A stretch of DNA of 64,000 bases. Origin: Cyanobium sp. NIES-981. Lineage in GTDB: Bacteria; Cyanobacteriota; Cyanobacteriia; PCC-6307; Cyanobiaceae. Each line of letters opens with the position of its first letter. Position 1 is the first letter of the stretch. Below are positions 10,719-22,141 of the stretch, piece after piece. A program made the position numbers and the translations under genes. The stretch spans positions 1 through 64,000 of the forward strand of contig CAMDLO010000002.1 of assembly GCA_945901765.1 (NCBI GenBank), read 5' to 3'. Below the pieces are notes generated by a model, which had not been told where the DNA came from, did no database searches, and saw only the letters and a program-made list of their open reading frames with translations.

Positions 10719-10866
10719 GGTGAGGGTCCAGGAGTGAGCTGAAAGCTAACAGCGGCAACCGGGTCCCCCCAAAAAGCCCGACCTGAAACATCTGTTTAGT
10801 GGATTCTGGTCGAGGGAGCCGCCGCTGCCTAGCCTCAACCCAGCCCTTGATGCCGATCGCGGTGCG

Positions 10867-13785
10867 GTGCGTTCTCTGGGTGCGTTCGCGGGGAACCGTC
10901 GCTGGGGGCGCTGGCCGGTGACGGTTCGGATCGCCAGGCCCCGAGGCCTGTTGCTGGGGCTGGTCATTGTTCTGGGTGTTGCTCTGACCCTGCTCGTCGG
11001 CGCGGCGCGGCTGTGGATGGAGTGGCAGTGGTTCAGCCAGTTCGGCTGGGGACTGGTGCTGCTGCGGCGCCTGGCTCTGCAGCTGGCGCTGGCGGCGCTG
11101 GGCCTGCTCCTCGGCTTCGCTCTGCAGCGGTTGCTGGGTCGGTTCTGGGCTCTGGGGAGGGCCCGGACCCCTGCCGCGGCCCGGCGTGCCGCCCTCGCGC
11201 CGCTGCCCTATGCCGCAACCCTGCTGACGGTGCTGGTCTGTCAGCTGATTGCGCTGCTGCTGCTGCTGCGCCTGGCCCAGCGCCTGACCGTCAATGCCTT
11301 CGATCCCCACCGCCTGCATGGTCTGGTGGCGCTGTTCGAAGGCGCCCCTGGTGGCCTCCAGCCGTTGTTGCTCGTTGGGCTGGTGCCGTTGCTGGCCTGG
11401 CTGCTGTGGCGTCCCCGCCAGGCCGCACGGGTGGTGGCCGCGCTCGGCTCCGCAGCCGGGGCGGTGGTGCTGGCGCGCGGCTGGGGCATCTGGAGCCTGG
11501 CTGCCCTCACCCCGGCCAGTGGTGCCGCTGAGCCACTGCTGGGAGCGGACGTGAGCTTCACGTTGGCCCGTTTCCCTGCCCTTGCCCTGCTGCTGACGCT
11601 GTTCATCGCCTTGCTGGTGGTGCATCTGGGTGCCGCCCTCTGGGGGCAGCTGGCCCAGCCGCCCCAGCTCAGCGATGGCCGCTTTGCCGGCTTCACGGTG
11701 GCTCAGCTCCAGCTGCTGCGCTGGCCGCTGGCGGGGTTCGCCCTGCTGGCAGCCGCTGGGTTCTGGCTGGCGCGTCACCAGTTGCTGCTCAGCACGGCGG
11801 GCAGCGTGCCGGGAGCCGGCTGGGTGGATGTGCATCTGGCCCTGCCCCTGCGCAGCCTGGCGGCGGTGCTGGCCCTGGCTGCTGCCGTGCTGGTGATCTT
11901 CACCCGCTGGCGCCCTGTCGCTTCGGTGGCCGCCCTCGCCGTGCTGGTGCCGCTGCTGGAGACTGTGCTGCTGCCGCTGGTGCAGCTGCTGGTGGTCACG
12001 CCCCGCGAGCTGGAGCGGGAATCGCCTTACCTGCGCCGCTCGATCGACGCGACCCGGGCTGCGTTTCAGCTCGATCGGATCCGCACCCGCAACGTCAATC
12101 CGCGCCCCCGGCTCACCCGCGAGGATCTGGCGCAGAGCGAGGCGACGATCCGCAACATCCGCCTCTGGGATTCCAGACCCCTGCTGGCCACCAACCGCCA
12201 GCTGCAGCAGCTGCGGGTCTTTTACCGGTTCTCCGAGCCCACGGTCGATCGCTACGGCATCGGCCAGGTGGCGCGCACCGGCAAACAGCAGGTGATCATC
12301 ACCGCGCGGGAGATGGACAGCTCCGGTCTGCAACCCTCCGCCCGCACCTGGCTGAACCGCCATCTCGTCTTCACCCACGGCCAGGGTTTCACCGTGTCGC
12401 CGGTCAACACGAGCGGCCCCGATGGTCTGCCCGAATACTTCATCAGTGACCTAGGGCCCAAAAGCCGGGTGAGCGGCAGCCCCCAGCTGGGTATCACCCG
12501 GGAGCAGGTGAAGGCTGCCATTCCGATCGGTCGTCCCTCCCTCTACTTCGGCTCGATCGCTGCCCCTTACGCCCTGGCCCCCACGGAGGTGTGGGAGTTC
12601 GACTACCCCCAGGGCGACATGAACTTCTACAGCCGCTACAACGGCCAGGCGGGAGTGCCATTGCGCCATCCCCTGGCTCGCCTCGCTGCCGCGATCTATC
12701 TGGCCGAACCGCGGTTGCTGGTGGCCGGTGCACTCACCCCCCAGACCCGCCTGCTGCTGCGTCGCGAGGTGCGGGAACGGGTCAAACGGCTGGTGCCGTT
12801 CGTTCGCTTTGAGGCCGATCCCTATCTGGTCTCGGTGCGCCTCCAGCACCAGACAGGTCCTTTCCGCCCTGGCCAGCACCAGTTCTGGATCGTCGATGGC
12901 TTCACCGTCAGCCGCTCCTATCCCTACAGCGCCCCGTTGCCGGGCCGCTCCGATCTGCGTTACCTGCGCAACTCCGTCAAGGCGGTGGTGGATGCCTACG
13001 ACGGCCGTGTCGCGCTCTACGTGGCTGAACCGGATGACCCCCTGATCGCATCCTGGCGGCGCCTGTTTCCGGAACTGTTCCAGCCGATCAGCGCCATGCC
13101 CGCTCCCCTGCAGGCCCACATCCGCTACCCCATGCCCCTGTTCCAGCTGCAGACCACCCAGCTGCTGCGGTATCACGTCACCGAGCCAGGGGTGTTCTAC
13201 AGCGGAGATGACGTCTGGCAGATCCCCAAGGAGATCTACGGTTCCGAGCTGGTGCCGATGCAGCCCTATCACGTCAGTGCCCAGCTGGCACCTGATCTCC
13301 CTCCGGAATTTCTGCTGCTGCAGCCCCTCACCCCCCTGGCCCGTCCCAATCTGGTGGCCTGGCTGGCGGCCCGCAGCGACGCACCGCACTACGGCCAGCT
13401 CGAGCTGTTGCGCTTCCCCAGTCAGACCCCGATCCTCGGGCCCGAGCAGATCACGGCGCTGATCAACCAGAACCCTCGCATCAGCCAGCAGTTCGGGCTC
13501 TGGAACCGCTCGGGTGCCGAAGTGATCCAGGGCAATCTGCTGGTCGTGCCGGTGGGCCGTGCCCTGCTGTACGTCGAGCCCGTGTATCTCAAAGCCCGTC
13601 AGGGTGGACTGCCCACCCTGATCCGGGTGGTGGTGAGCGATGGCACCCGGATTGCCATGGAACCGACCCTGGATCAGGCGATTGAGGCCCTGCTGGATTC
13701 AGGACGGTCCCAACCGAGCAGTGCGGAGCTTCCTGAGCTGGCAGAGGTCGGGCCGGCTCGCCCCCTCAGTCCGTCTGCCCCCTGA
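10867..13785 (+). CDS. UPF0182 family large membrane protein
   Basis: N-terminal TM helices, then YFISDLGPKSRV, YFGSIAAPYAL, WEFDYPQG, VDAYDGRVALYVAEPDDPLI, typical of UPF0182. Confidence 0.88.
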   Translation: MRSLGAFAGNRRWGRWPVTVRIARPRGLLLGLVIVLGVALTLLVGAARLWMEWQWFSQFGWGLVLLRRLALQLALAALGLLLGFALQRLLGRFWALGRARTPAAARRAALAPLPYAATLLTVLVCQLIALLLLLRLAQRLTVNAFDPHRLHGLVALFEGAPGGLQPLLLVGLVPLLAWLLWRPRQAARVVAALGSAAGAVVLARGWGIWSLAALTPASGAAEPLLGADVSFTLARFPALALLLTLFIALLVVHLGAALWGQLAQPPQLSDGRFAGFTVAQLQLLRWPLAGFALLAAAGFWLARHQLLLSTAGSVPGAGWVDVHLALPLRSLAAVLALAAAVLVIFTRWRPVASVAALAVLVPLLETVLLPLVQLLVVTPRELERESPYLRRSIDATRAAFQLDRIRTRNVNPRPRLTREDLAQSEATIRNIRLWDSRPLLATNRQLQQLRVFYRFSEPTVDRYGIGQVARTGKQQVIITAREMDSSGLQPSARTWLNRHLVFTHGQGFTVSPVNTSGPDGLPEYFISDLGPKSRVSGSPQLGITREQVKAAIPIGRPSLYFGSIAAPYALAPTEVWEFDYPQGDMNFYSRYNGQAGVPLRHPLARLAAAIYLAEPRLLVAGALTPQTRLLLRREVRERVKRLVPFVRFEADPYLVSVRLQHQTGPFRPGQHQFWIVDGFTVSRSYPYSAPLPGRSDLRYLRNSVKAVVDAYDGRVALYVAEPDDPLIASWRRLFPELFQPISAMPAPLQAHIRYPMPLFQLQTTQLLRYHVTEPGVFYSGDDVWQIPKEIYGSELVPMQPYHVSAQLAPDLPPEFLLLQPLTPLARPNLVAWLAARSDAPHYGQLELLRFPSQTPILGPEQITALINQNPRISQQFGLWNRSGAEVIQGNLLVVPVGRALLYVEPVYLKARQGGLPTLIRVVVSDGTRIAMEPTLDQAIEALLDSGRSQPSSAELPELAEVGPARPLSPSAP

Positions 13786-13846
13786 AGCCTGCGTCGGTTG
13801 GGGCCCGGCGCGGCTCAACGGTGGAATCACAGTCCCCGCAACCACT

Positions 13847-13873
13847 AAAAAAGGAGGGGCCTGCAGCCCCTCC
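13847..13873 (-). terminator. Rho-independent terminator for the fba gene (minus strand)
   Basis: Plus strand AAAAAAGGAGGGGCctgcaGCCCCTCC: 8-bp perfect stem followed by a U-tract when read on the minus strand. Confidence 0.8.
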
Positions 13874-13928
13874 AGATGGTGTGCCGGATCGGAGTGGAAC
13901 CCAATCAGGCTGATGGTGTGAGCGAGGT

Positions 13929-15002
13929 TCAGGCAGCGACGGCGGTCTTGGGGTCGAGTTCGCCCTTGGCGTAGAGACCGGCGTAGTAGTTGATGTCGCG
14001 CTGCTTGATCTTGCTGGCATTGCCGGCGCACCAGAACTGCTGGTAGCGATCCAGGCACACCTGCTTCATGTAGGCCCGGGCGGGCTTGTTGAAGTGGCGG
14101 GGATCGAAGTTGGCAGGATCCTTGGCGGCGGCCTCCCGCACAGCGGCGGTGAAGGCCAGGCGGTTGTCGGTGTCGATGTTCACCTTGCGCACGCCGTTGC
14201 GGATGCCTTCCTGGATCTCTTCCACGGGCACGCCGTAGGTCTCAGGGATGGCACCGCCGTACTTGTTGATCATGTCCAGCCATTCCTGGGGCACCGAGGA
14301 GGAGCCGTGCATCACCAGGTGGGTGTTGGGGATGGCCTTGTGGATCTCGGCGATGCGGCTGATGGCCAGCACTTCACCGGTGGGCTTGCGGGTGAACTTG
14401 TAGGCGCCGTGGCTGGTGCCGATGGCGATGGCCAGGGCATCGACCTTGGTCTTGGCGACGAAGTCGGCGGCCTCGGCGGGATCGGTGAGCAGCTGGCTGT
14501 GGTCGAGCTTGCCCTCGAAACCATGGCCGTCCTCGGCCTCACCCATGCCGGTCTCCAGGGAACCCAGACAGCCCAGCTCGCCTTCCACGCTCACGCCGAT
14601 GGCGTGGGCCACGTCCACCACCTCCTTGGTGACCGCCACGTTGTACTCGTAGCTGGCCGGGGTCTTGGCGTCGTCCATCAGCGAGCCATCCATCATCACC
14701 GAGGTGAAGCCGTTGGCGGCGGCACCGAAGCAGGTGGCGGGGCTGTTGCCGTGGTCCTGGTGCATCACCACCGGGATGTCGGGATAGGTCTCCACGGCCG
14801 CCAGGATCAGGTGCCGCAGGAAGTTCTCACCGGCGTACTGGCGGGCACCGCGGGAGGCCTGCAGGATCACCGGCGAGTCGGTCTCATGGGCCGCCTCCAT
14901 GATCGACTGCACCTGCTCCAGGTTGTTCACGTTGAAGGCCGGGATGCCGTAGCCGTTCTCGGCGGCGTGATCAAGCAGCAGCCGAAGCGGGACGAGCGCC
15001 AT
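13929..15002 (-). CDS. fba: class II fructose-bisphosphate aldolase (Calvin cycle subtype)
   Basis: [81 protein letters not shown]. Confidence 0.93.
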   Translation of the reverse strand: MALVPLRLLLDHAAENGYGIPAFNVNNLEQVQSIMEAAHETDSPVILQASRGARQYAGENFLRHLILAAVETYPDIPVVMHQDHGNSPATCFGAAANGFTSVMMDGSLMDDAKTPASYEYNVAVTKEVVDVAHAIGVSVEGELGCLGSLETGMGEAEDGHGFEGKLDHSQLLTDPAEAADFVAKTKVDALAIAIGTSHGAYKFTRKPTGEVLAISRIAEIHKAIPNTHLVMHGSSSVPQEWLDMINKYGGAIPETYGVPVEEIQEGIRNGVRKVNIDTDNRLAFTAAVREAAAKDPANFDPRHFNKPARAYMKQVCLDRYQQFWCAGNASKIKQRDINYYAGLYAKGELDPKTAVAA

Positions 15003-15149
15003 GGGAAACCTCGGGAGACAGGATTGAGGATGGGCGGACTCTAGGGGATGTCCCCTCGGGGCCAGACCTGGCTTCCGTCGAGCAACTGATGCCGGCGCCC
15101 ACCCTCGCCGCCGCCCAGCCCAACGCAGAGCTGAGCCCCATCCCGAGGG

Positions 15150-16223
15150 TCAGCTGCTCCGCCTGGCCAGGTCGCAGCAGCGCTGGCTGGCCACCCCCTC
15201 GGTCAGGCCCGGCACCATCGGCCGTTGCTCACGGATCGCCGCGCTCCACCAGCTGTGCAGCCGTTCCAGCGGTGCGATCCGCCCATCGGCCCAGGTTCGG
15301 GCGAAGGCCCAGCGTGGATCGGGCTCCAGCCGGCGCAACGGCTCGCCGCCCCGGGACAGCCAGAGATTGAAGCCATGCACGTAGTCCGTCTGATTGTCGG
15401 AGCCGAGCACCGCCGTGCCTTCCCGGCCGTAAATCTCCAGCCAGCATCCCCGCCCGCGGCGGGTCACCGATGCCAGGTTGATCTGGGCAGGAACCGCCTG
15501 ACCATCGGCTCCCTCCAGTTCGAGCTGGAGCAGGGCGATGTCCTCGGCATCGACGGGGGCCTGTCTGCCGCTGCCATCGGCCAGCGGGCGTTCACGGATG
15601 GCTGTGCTCAGCTGGGCCTGGAGGGTGCGAGTGGGACCCACCAGCCAGTGCATCAGATCGAAGGCATGGGTGCCCAGCGCACCGATCACGCCACCTCCGG
15701 CTGCCGCATCGGAGTACCAGCTCCACGGCCTGGCGGGGTCGGCGCGGCTGCCCATCAGCCAGTCGAGCTTGACCAGCACCGGTTCACCCAGGACGCCCCC
15801 GGCCAGCAGCTCCTGCAGTTGCTGGAACAGGGGCACGGCCCGGTATTCGAAATCCACCGCCACGCTGAGGCCGCGCTGCAGGGCGAGACGCTGCAGTGCC
15901 TCCGCCGCATCAGCATTGAGGGTCACCGGTTTCTCCAGCAGCAGGTGCTTCCCTGCTTCCAGGGCACGTCGGGCCAGTTCGGCCCGTGGCGCCGGCGGCG
16001 TGGCGATCACCACGGCCTCGACCCTGGGATCGGCCAGGATCGCGTCGAAGTCGCTGCTGCCCGGGAGTCCTGTCTGCTGGCAGGCCGCTTCCAGGCGGTC
16101 GTGGCGTGGATGCCAGAGGGCGACTGGCACCGTGCCACTGCAGGCGTTCAGGGCAGGCAGGTGCACGGCCTGGCCGAAACCGAGCCCGGCGATGGCCACC
16201 CCGATGGGCCGATGGACCGACAT
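15150..16223 (-). CDS. Gfo/Idh/MocA-family oxidoreductase
   Basis: GVAIAGLGFGQAVHLPAL, VIATPPAPRAELARRALEAGKHLLLEKPVTLNADAAEAL. Confidence 0.88.
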   Translation of the reverse strand: MSVHRPIGVAIAGLGFGQAVHLPALNACSGTVPVALWHPRHDRLEAACQQTGLPGSSDFDAILADPRVEAVVIATPPAPRAELARRALEAGKHLLLEKPVTLNADAAEALQRLALQRGLSVAVDFEYRAVPLFQQLQELLAGGVLGEPVLVKLDWLMGSRADPARPWSWYSDAAAGGGVIGALGTHAFDLMHWLVGPTRTLQAQLSTAIRERPLADGSGRQAPVDAEDIALLQLELEGADGQAVPAQINLASVTRRGRGCWLEIYGREGTAVLGSDNQTDYVHGFNLWLSRGGEPLRRLEPDPRWAFARTWADGRIAPLERLHSWWSAAIREQRPMVPGLTEGVASQRCCDLARRSS

Positions 16224-16242
16224 GGTGCGGAAGGGGAACGCT

Positions 16243-16728
16243 TCAGCCAGCCTGCAGCAGCCCCGCCCCCGCCTCGCACGAGGCTTCGATCACCGCATTG
16301 ATGAGGACCTCGTTGCCGGCAGCCAGCCACGGTGCACCAAAACGGGGGATGCCGTTCACGCTTGTGTCGCGATACAGCTTCTGACCGCAGTCGATTTCCA
16401 TCACATAGAGATCGCCCATGCGGCCGCGGCCCCGCTGCTCCGGCTCGCTATCCGGATCGGTATCCGGATCGGCCGGCAGGAAGCGGCTCAGCACGCTGAG
16501 ATTGCCGTCCCGGCTGATGCGCAGGCTGCCGGAATCCCACCACTGCTGGCCCTCCGCCGTGGGTGCCACCGGCTGCCAGTCAACCGGGCCGGCCATGGCC
16601 GGCGTGGCCGGCAGGCTCAGGCTGGCCGCACAGAGCAGCAGCGCGATCAGGCCTGACACGAAGGTGTGGGCCCGGTCGCGGAGACGGCTCAGGACTCCTT
16701 TCAGCTCCCGCAGTCGTCGCATGGTCAT
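16243..16728 (-). CDS. secreted hypothetical protein, 4-bp overlap with accD
   Basis: [16 protein letters not shown]...[23 protein letters not shown] signal peptide; ATGA overlap at 16725-16728. Confidence 0.7.
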   Translation of the reverse strand: MTMRRLRELKGVLSRLRDRAHTFVSGLIALLLCAASLSLPATPAMAGPVDWQPVAPTAEGQQWWDSGSLRISRDGNLSVLSRFLPADPDTDPDSEPEQRGRGRMGDLYVMEIDCGQKLYRDTSVNGIPRFGAPWLAAGNEVLINAVIEASCEAGAGLLQAG

Positions 16729-17600
16729 GCCGGTGTGAGCGCCCGGCAGCCATGCAGCTGCAGCAGGGTCGCCAGGGTGGTCTTCAGGTCCGGGCGCTCG
16801 ACGATGGCGTCGATGAAACCATGGTCCCGCAGGTACTCCGCCGTCTGGAATCCTTCCGGCAGCTTCTCCCGCAGCGTCTGCTCGATCACCCGCCGGCCGG
16901 CGAAACCGATCAGCGCCTTCGGTTCCGCCAGGATCAGGTCCCCCAGCATGGCGAAGCTGGCGGTGACGCCGCCGGTGGTGGGATGGGTGAGCAGGGGGAT
17001 GTAGAGCAATTCCGCCGCCCGGTGGCGCTCCAGCGCTCCGGAGATCTTGGCCATCTGCATCAGGCTGAGCATGCCCTCCTGCATCCGGGCGCCGCCGGAG
17101 GCGCACACGATCAGCACCGGATAGCGCCGGGCGGTGGCGGTTTCGATCAACCGGGTCAGCTTTTCCCCCACCACCGACCCCATCGAGCCGCCCATGAACC
17201 GGAAATCCATCACCCCAAGGGCGAGAGGCATGCCGCTGCTGCGGCACAGTCCGGTCACCACGGCGTCGCGCAGTCCCGTGCCCCGCTGGCTGTCGCGGAT
17301 CCGGTCGGCGTAACTGCGCCGGTCCTTGAAGGCGAGCGGATCGGTGGGGCTCAGGTCGGAATCGAGCGGTTCGAAACTGCCCGCATCAGCGATCAGCCGG
17401 ATCCGCTCCTCGCTGTCGATGCGGTGATGGTGGCCGCACCCCTTGCAGACGCTGGCGTTGGTCACCAGATCCTTGCGATACACCACCAGGGCGCACTCCG
17501 GGCACTTGCTCCAGAGGCCATCCCCTTCTTCAGGCTCCTGGACGAGGCGAACGGCTGGTGCGGTCTTGCGCCGGTCGGCGAACCAGTCGAACAGGGACAT
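16725..17600 (-). CDS. accD: acetyl-CoA carboxylase carboxyltransferase beta subunit
   Basis: [12 protein letters not shown], zinc ribbon [53 protein letters not shown]. Confidence 0.95.
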   Translation of the reverse strand: MSLFDWFADRRKTAPAVRLVQEPEEGDGLWSKCPECALVVYRKDLVTNASVCKGCGHHHRIDSEERIRLIADAGSFEPLDSDLSPTDPLAFKDRRSYADRIRDSQRGTGLRDAVVTGLCRSSGMPLALGVMDFRFMGGSMGSVVGEKLTRLIETATARRYPVLIVCASGGARMQEGMLSLMQMAKISGALERHRAAELLYIPLLTHPTTGGVTASFAMLGDLILAEPKALIGFAGRRVIEQTLREKLPEGFQTAEYLRDHGFIDAIVERPDLKTTLATLLQLHGCRALTPA

Positions 17601-17658
17601 GGGGTTCCAGAGAAGGTCAGGCGCCCAGGCCGACGGGGCACCCACCCATTAAAGGCTG

Positions 17659-18486
17659 TCAGATCTGGGGCACCAGGCGGCTCAGCCAGAAGCCGTTGCC
17701 GAGCAGCCACACAGCCGCGCCGCCGCTGGCCAGGAACGGCCCGAACGGGAAGGGCTGGCCTGGCCCGAGCCGACCGCTCAGCCGACCCGCCAGCCCGATC
17801 ACGGCGCCGCTGAGCACCGCCAGCGCAACGGCCAGGCCCAGGCCTGTCAGTCCGAGCCAGGCCCCCAGCAGGGCCGCGAGCTTGGCATCCCCCAGGCCCA
17901 GGGCCGGTCGCCCCATCAGGCGTTCCGCCAGCGCGCTCATCGTTTCAAAGCCCACCAGTCCCACTCCGGCGGCCAGCAGGTGCTGGAACAGCAAGGCGGC
18001 CGCGATTGCGGTGCCCTGCAGCAGGCCGATCCCGGCCGTGCAGGCCAGACCGAGCAACAGGCCGAGCCGGCAGAGGGATTCCGGCAGCCAGAGGCTGTCA
18101 AGATCGATCAGCGTGAGCGGCACCAGCCAGCTCAACAGCAGCCAGCCGGCCAGCACCAGCAGCAGCGGCTCTGCGGCGGAGCCCATGGCCGTCGGGCGCG
18201 CCAGGCAGGCGGCCACCCAGAGCCCGGCTGTGAGCAGTTCCACCAGCGGGTAGCGCACGGCGATGGATGCCCCGCAGTGGCGGCAGCGTCCGCCCACCAG
18301 CAGCCAGCCCAGCACCGGCACGTTCTCGCGCCAGCGCAGGCCGGTGCCGCAGCGGGGGCAGTGACTGCCGGGATGGATCAGCGATTCCTGCCGGGGCAGC
18401 CGCCAGGCCACCACATTCAGAAAACTGCCCACGCAGGCGCCAAGGACCGCGGCCAGCAGGGGCGGAAACAGCAGCGTGGATGCCAT
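17659..18486 (-). CDS. pilD: prepilin peptidase (A24 family)
   Basis: GSFLNVVAWRLPRQ, CPRCGTGLRWRENVPVLGWLLVGGRCRHC (CxxC pairs), LIDLDSLWLPE, GLGDAKLAALLGAWLG. Confidence 0.92.
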   Translation of the reverse strand: MASTLLFPPLLAAVLGACVGSFLNVVAWRLPRQESLIHPGSHCPRCGTGLRWRENVPVLGWLLVGGRCRHCGASIAVRYPLVELLTAGLWVAACLARPTAMGSAAEPLLLVLAGWLLLSWLVPLTLIDLDSLWLPESLCRLGLLLGLACTAGIGLLQGTAIAAALLFQHLLAAGVGLVGFETMSALAERLMGRPALGLGDAKLAALLGAWLGLTGLGLAVALAVLSGAVIGLAGRLSGRLGPGQPFPFGPFLASGGAAVWLLGNGFWLSRLVPQI

Positions 18487-18497
18487 CGGGGTCAGGT

Positions 18498-18713
18498 TCA
18501 GCGGTTCCGAGGCATGCGCAGGCGGGAGTTCGGCCGGGTCGACGTCCTGCCGCGCAACAGCGCCAGTGGGATGAACTGCTCATCCGGCAACAGCACCGGT
18601 TGATCGAACACCACCCGGCCCCGATCCCCCTGCAGCACCACTCCGTGGGGTTCGGCCCCGCCTGGGCAGTGCTCCAGGTAGCGATAGATCACGCTCCTGG
18701 CCTGCTGAAACAC
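18498..18713 (-). CDS. conserved hypothetical protein; the true start may lie further upstream, as the frame stays open beyond the GTG
   Basis: ORF track plus upstream in-frame reading ...WPSFLIAGAIGTRAQELRLDRINSQAVFQQARSVIYRYLEH. Confidence 0.4.
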   Translation of the reverse strand: MFQQARSVIYRYLEHCPGGAEPHGVVLQGDRGRVVFDQPVLLPDEQFIPLALLRGRTSTRPNSRLRMPRNR

Positions 18714-18904
18714 CGCCTGACTGTTGATGCGGTCGAGACGGAGTTCCTGGGCCCGGGTCCCGATCGCCCCCGCGATCAGGAAGGAGGGCCAGCGTTGATC
18801 CGGAGGCGGACTCTGGGGGGGAGCGTGGTTGATGGCCTCACCGTCTCCGGGTTGTCAACCAGATTAAGGGTGAATCACAGAGCTGACTGAAACGCTGTCA
18901 GCGA

Positions 18905-19807
18905 TCAGGCCAGTTTCTTCTTCTCTTCGATCATCCTGTGGATGACAGGGGTGAGAATCAGTTCCATGGCGAAGCCCATCTTGCCACCATTAACCACGAT
19001 TGAGGTGGGGCTGGACATGAATGAATCATGGATCATGTCGAGCAGATAAGGGAAGTCGATCCCCCACTTTTCGCGCGCACCCTTGCGAAAATGAATGATC
19101 ACGAAGGATTCATCGGGTGTGGGGATATTCCGGATCATGAACGGGTTGGAGGTGTCCACGGTGGGAACCCGCTGGAAGTTGATGTCGGTGCGGCTGAACT
19201 GCGGGCAGATGTGGTTGATGTAATCCGGCATGCGGCGCAGGATCGTATCCACGGTGGCTTCGGCGGAGTAGCCCCGCTCCTGGTTGTCGCGAGCGATCTT
19301 CTGAATCCACTCCAGGTTCACGATCGGCACCACACCGACCAGCAGGTCAGCCAGGCCGGCCACGTCGTAGCCTTCGCCCTTCACGCCACCGTGCAGACCC
19401 TCGTAGAAGAGCAGGTCGGTGCCGGTGGGGATGGGCTCCCATGGGGTGAACTGACCGGGCTCCAGGCTGGTGCCCAGCCGGCCATTGTGCTCGGCGGCCT
19501 CCTCTGTGGAGTGGAGGTAGTAGCGCTTCTCGCCGCTGCCCGTTTCGCCGTAGGTGCGGAACAGCTCCTCCAGCTTGTCGAACAGGTTGGCTTCGGGGCC
19601 GAAATGGGAGAAGTTCTCCCCTTTGGCCAAGGCGGCCGCCATGGCCTCCTTCATCGCTGCGCGCTCGTAGCGGTGGTAGCTGTCGCCTTCGACCACGGCC
19701 GGAGTGATCCCCTCCCGGCTGAAGATGTATTCGAAGGCCCGCTTGACAGTGCTGGTGCCTGCGCCGGAGGAACCGGTGACGGCAACGACCGGATGACGCT
19801 TCGACAT
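18905..19807 (-). CDS. prk: phosphoribulokinase
   Basis: HPVVAVTGSSGAGTSTVKRAFEYIF, VVEGDSYHRYER, FYEGLHGGVKGEGYDVAGLADLLVGVVPIVNLEWIQKI. Confidence 0.96.
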   Translation of the reverse strand: MSKRHPVVAVTGSSGAGTSTVKRAFEYIFSREGITPAVVEGDSYHRYERAAMKEAMAAALAKGENFSHFGPEANLFDKLEELFRTYGETGSGEKRYYLHSTEEAAEHNGRLGTSLEPGQFTPWEPIPTGTDLLFYEGLHGGVKGEGYDVAGLADLLVGVVPIVNLEWIQKIARDNQERGYSAEATVDTILRRMPDYINHICPQFSRTDINFQRVPTVDTSNPFMIRNIPTPDESFVIIHFRKGAREKWGIDFPYLLDMIHDSFMSSPTSIVVNGGKMGFAMELILTPVIHRMIEEKKKLA

Positions 19808-19873
19808 CGACGCAGGGGGAGAAAACCGCGACTGAGTTTGGCAGGTCGCGGGTCCGTTCCCCCATCCTGCCCG

Positions 19874-20971
19874 TCAAGTCGGGGACAGATCGCTCTCCAG
19901 CGCCCCCAGCAGCTGTTCGCCCATGGCCCGACATCCCAGTTGGGTACAGCCTTCGGCCATCAGATCACCGGTCCGGTATCCGGCGCTCAGCACCCGGTCC
20001 ACGGCGGCTTCCAGGGCGGCGGCGGCGGCGTCCTGCTGCAGGCCGATCCGCAGCAGCATGGCGGCGCTGAGCACCATCGCCATCGGGTTGGCCTTGTCCT
20101 GCCCCGCAATGTCGGGGGCGGAGCCGTGGATCGGCTCGAACAGGCCCGGACCGCCGGCTCCCAGGGAGGCTGAGGGCAGCATGCCGATCGAGCCGCTGAG
20201 CATGGCAGCCTCGTCGCTGAGGATGTCGCCGAAGAGATTGCTGGTGAGCAGCACGTCGAACTGGCGGGGGTTGCGCACCAGCTGCATCGCGGCATTGTCG
20301 ACGTACATGTGGCTGAGCTCCACAGCTGGGTAGCTGCTGGCGTGCAGCGCTTCCACCCGGTCGCGCCAGAGCTGGCTCACGTCCAGCACGTTGGCCTTGT
20401 CGACGCTGCAGAGGCGGCCACGGCGCTGCTGGGCCAGGTCGAAGCCCACCTTGGCGATGCGGTCGATCTCGTCGTCGAAGTAGGCCATCGTGTTGAAGGC
20501 ACGCACCCGGCCTTCGGCCTCCACCCGGCCCTTGGGGGTGCCGAAGTACACGCCGCCGGTGAGCTCCCGCACCACCAGCAGATCCACCCCTTCGATCACC
20601 TCACGCTTGAGCGTGGAGGCCTCGATCAGGGCGGGAATGATCTTGACCGGGCGCAGGTTGGCGAACAGGCCCAGGCCGGCGCGCAGGCCCAGCAGCCCGG
20701 TCTCCGGCCGCTTGTCGCGGGGCAGGCTGTCGTACTGGGGAGAGCCGATTGCCGCCAGCAGAACCGCATCGCTGGCGCGGCAGGCTTCCAGCGTGCTGGC
20801 GGGCAGCGGTTCGCCGGTGGCGTCGATGGCGGCGCCACCGATCGGCTGTTCGTCGTAGGTGAGCGCGAAGCCGTGGCGGCGGCTCACCGCATCCAGCAGC
20901 TGGCGGGTCACGGCCATGATCTCCGGACCGATGCCATCTCCGGGGAGCAGGGTGATCCGGGAACTGGTCAT
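19874..20971 (-). CDS. leuB: 3-isopropylmalate dehydrogenase
   Basis: ITLLPGDGIGPEIM, LLVVRELTGGVYFGTPKGR, DKANVLDVSQLWR, NLFGDILSDEAAMLSGSIGMLPSASLG. Confidence 0.95.
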   Translation of the reverse strand: MTSSRITLLPGDGIGPEIMAVTRQLLDAVSRRHGFALTYDEQPIGGAAIDATGEPLPASTLEACRASDAVLLAAIGSPQYDSLPRDKRPETGLLGLRAGLGLFANLRPVKIIPALIEASTLKREVIEGVDLLVVRELTGGVYFGTPKGRVEAEGRVRAFNTMAYFDDEIDRIAKVGFDLAQQRRGRLCSVDKANVLDVSQLWRDRVEALHASSYPAVELSHMYVDNAAMQLVRNPRQFDVLLTSNLFGDILSDEAAMLSGSIGMLPSASLGAGGPGLFEPIHGSAPDIAGQDKANPMAMVLSAAMLLRIGLQQDAAAAALEAAVDRVLSAGYRTGDLMAEGCTQLGCRAMGEQLLGALESDLSPT

Positions 20972-21023
20972 GGTGGCGGCCGACGGCACGGAAGGGTCTG
21001 GAGGTTAGGCCGTGGCCCCGCAC

Positions 21024-22091
21024 TCAGTCGTGGCTGCGCTTCTCCAGTTGCCGAAGGCTGCGGGCCAGCTCCGGCAGCCTGTTGAAGGCGGCGGCGCAGC
21101 GCAGCCAGAGGCGGTTGGGGATGGCGGGGTAGCCGCTCACCACTTCGCCGGCAGCCACCTCGCCATGCACCCCGGATTTGGAGGAGGCGATGGCCCGGTC
21201 GCCCATCACCGCCCGATTGGCCAGGCCCACCTGGCCGGCCAGGATCACCCCGTTGCCGAGGCGGGCCCCTCCGGCGATGCCCACCTGGGCGGCCAGGGCA
21301 CAACCGCGGCCGGTCGTGACCCCATGGCCGATGTGCACCAGGTTGTCGATCTTGGTGCCGGCGCCGATGCGGGTTTCGCCCACAGCCGGGCGGTCGATGC
21401 AACTGCCGCTGCCCACTTCCACGCCGTCCTCCAGCACCACGCGGCCGGTCTGGGGCATCTTGCGCCAGCCTGCGGCCGTCGGAACGAAGCCGAATCCTTC
21501 GCCGCCGATCACTGCGTTCGCCTGCACCACGCAGCCCTCGCCCAGCTGGCTGCCGGCCTGCAGCACGGCGCCCGCATGCAGCTCGCAGCCGGCGCCGAGC
21601 GCCACGTCGTCATCCAGCACCACCCGGGGATGGAGCACGCAGCCGTCGCCCAGCCGCACGCCGGCCCCGATCACCACCTGGGCCCCCACATGAACGCCGC
21701 TGCCGAGCTGGGCCGAGGGATCGATCACGGCGCTCGGGTGGATGCCGGGCGGACGCTGCCGGGGTGGATGCAGCAGCTCCAGCGCCTCTGCGAAGGCGAG
21801 GCGCGGGTCCGCCAGGGCGGCCCAGGCCACCCCTCGCTGCCGCAGCAGTGACTGCAGCGCGACGGCCTCGTCGCCCCTGGCGGGAACCAGAACGGCGCCG
21901 GCATCGGTGGCTCCCGCCGCCCCGGCCAGAGCATGGCCGGGTTCCACAAAGCTCAGCTGGCTGGCTGTCGCCTGATCCAGGGCCGCGGCGCCGGTCAACA
22001 CAGGATCTTCCGCCAGGAAGCGTTCCGTCTCGCCGTCGTCAGGGCCGCAACCCCGGGCGCGGAGCAGATCGAGCAAGTGGCTGAAGCGCAT
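21024..22091 (-). CDS. lpxD: UDP-3-O-acylglucosamine N-acyltransferase
   Basis: Left-handed beta-helix hexapeptides; [77 protein letters not shown]. Confidence 0.92.
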   Translation of the reverse strand: MRFSHLLDLLRARGCGPDDGETERFLAEDPVLTGAAALDQATASQLSFVEPGHALAGAAGATDAGAVLVPARGDEAVALQSLLRQRGVAWAALADPRLAFAEALELLHPPRQRPPGIHPSAVIDPSAQLGSGVHVGAQVVIGAGVRLGDGCVLHPRVVLDDDVALGAGCELHAGAVLQAGSQLGEGCVVQANAVIGGEGFGFVPTAAGWRKMPQTGRVVLEDGVEVGSGSCIDRPAVGETRIGAGTKIDNLVHIGHGVTTGRGCALAAQVGIAGGARLGNGVILAGQVGLANRAVMGDRAIASSKSGVHGEVAAGEVVSGYPAIPNRLWLRCAAAFNRLPELARSLRQLEKRSHD

Positions 22092-22141
22092 GCGCCACGA
22101 TGGAAACGGGCTGGCCGGATCGTAGGCAGCCGGTCGGGGCT

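Noticed and set aside
10036-12378. 780-aa minus-strand ORF
   Set aside because: Shadow ORF antisense to UPF0182 and out of frame with thrC; low-complexity Gln/His/Arg-rich translation with no domain.
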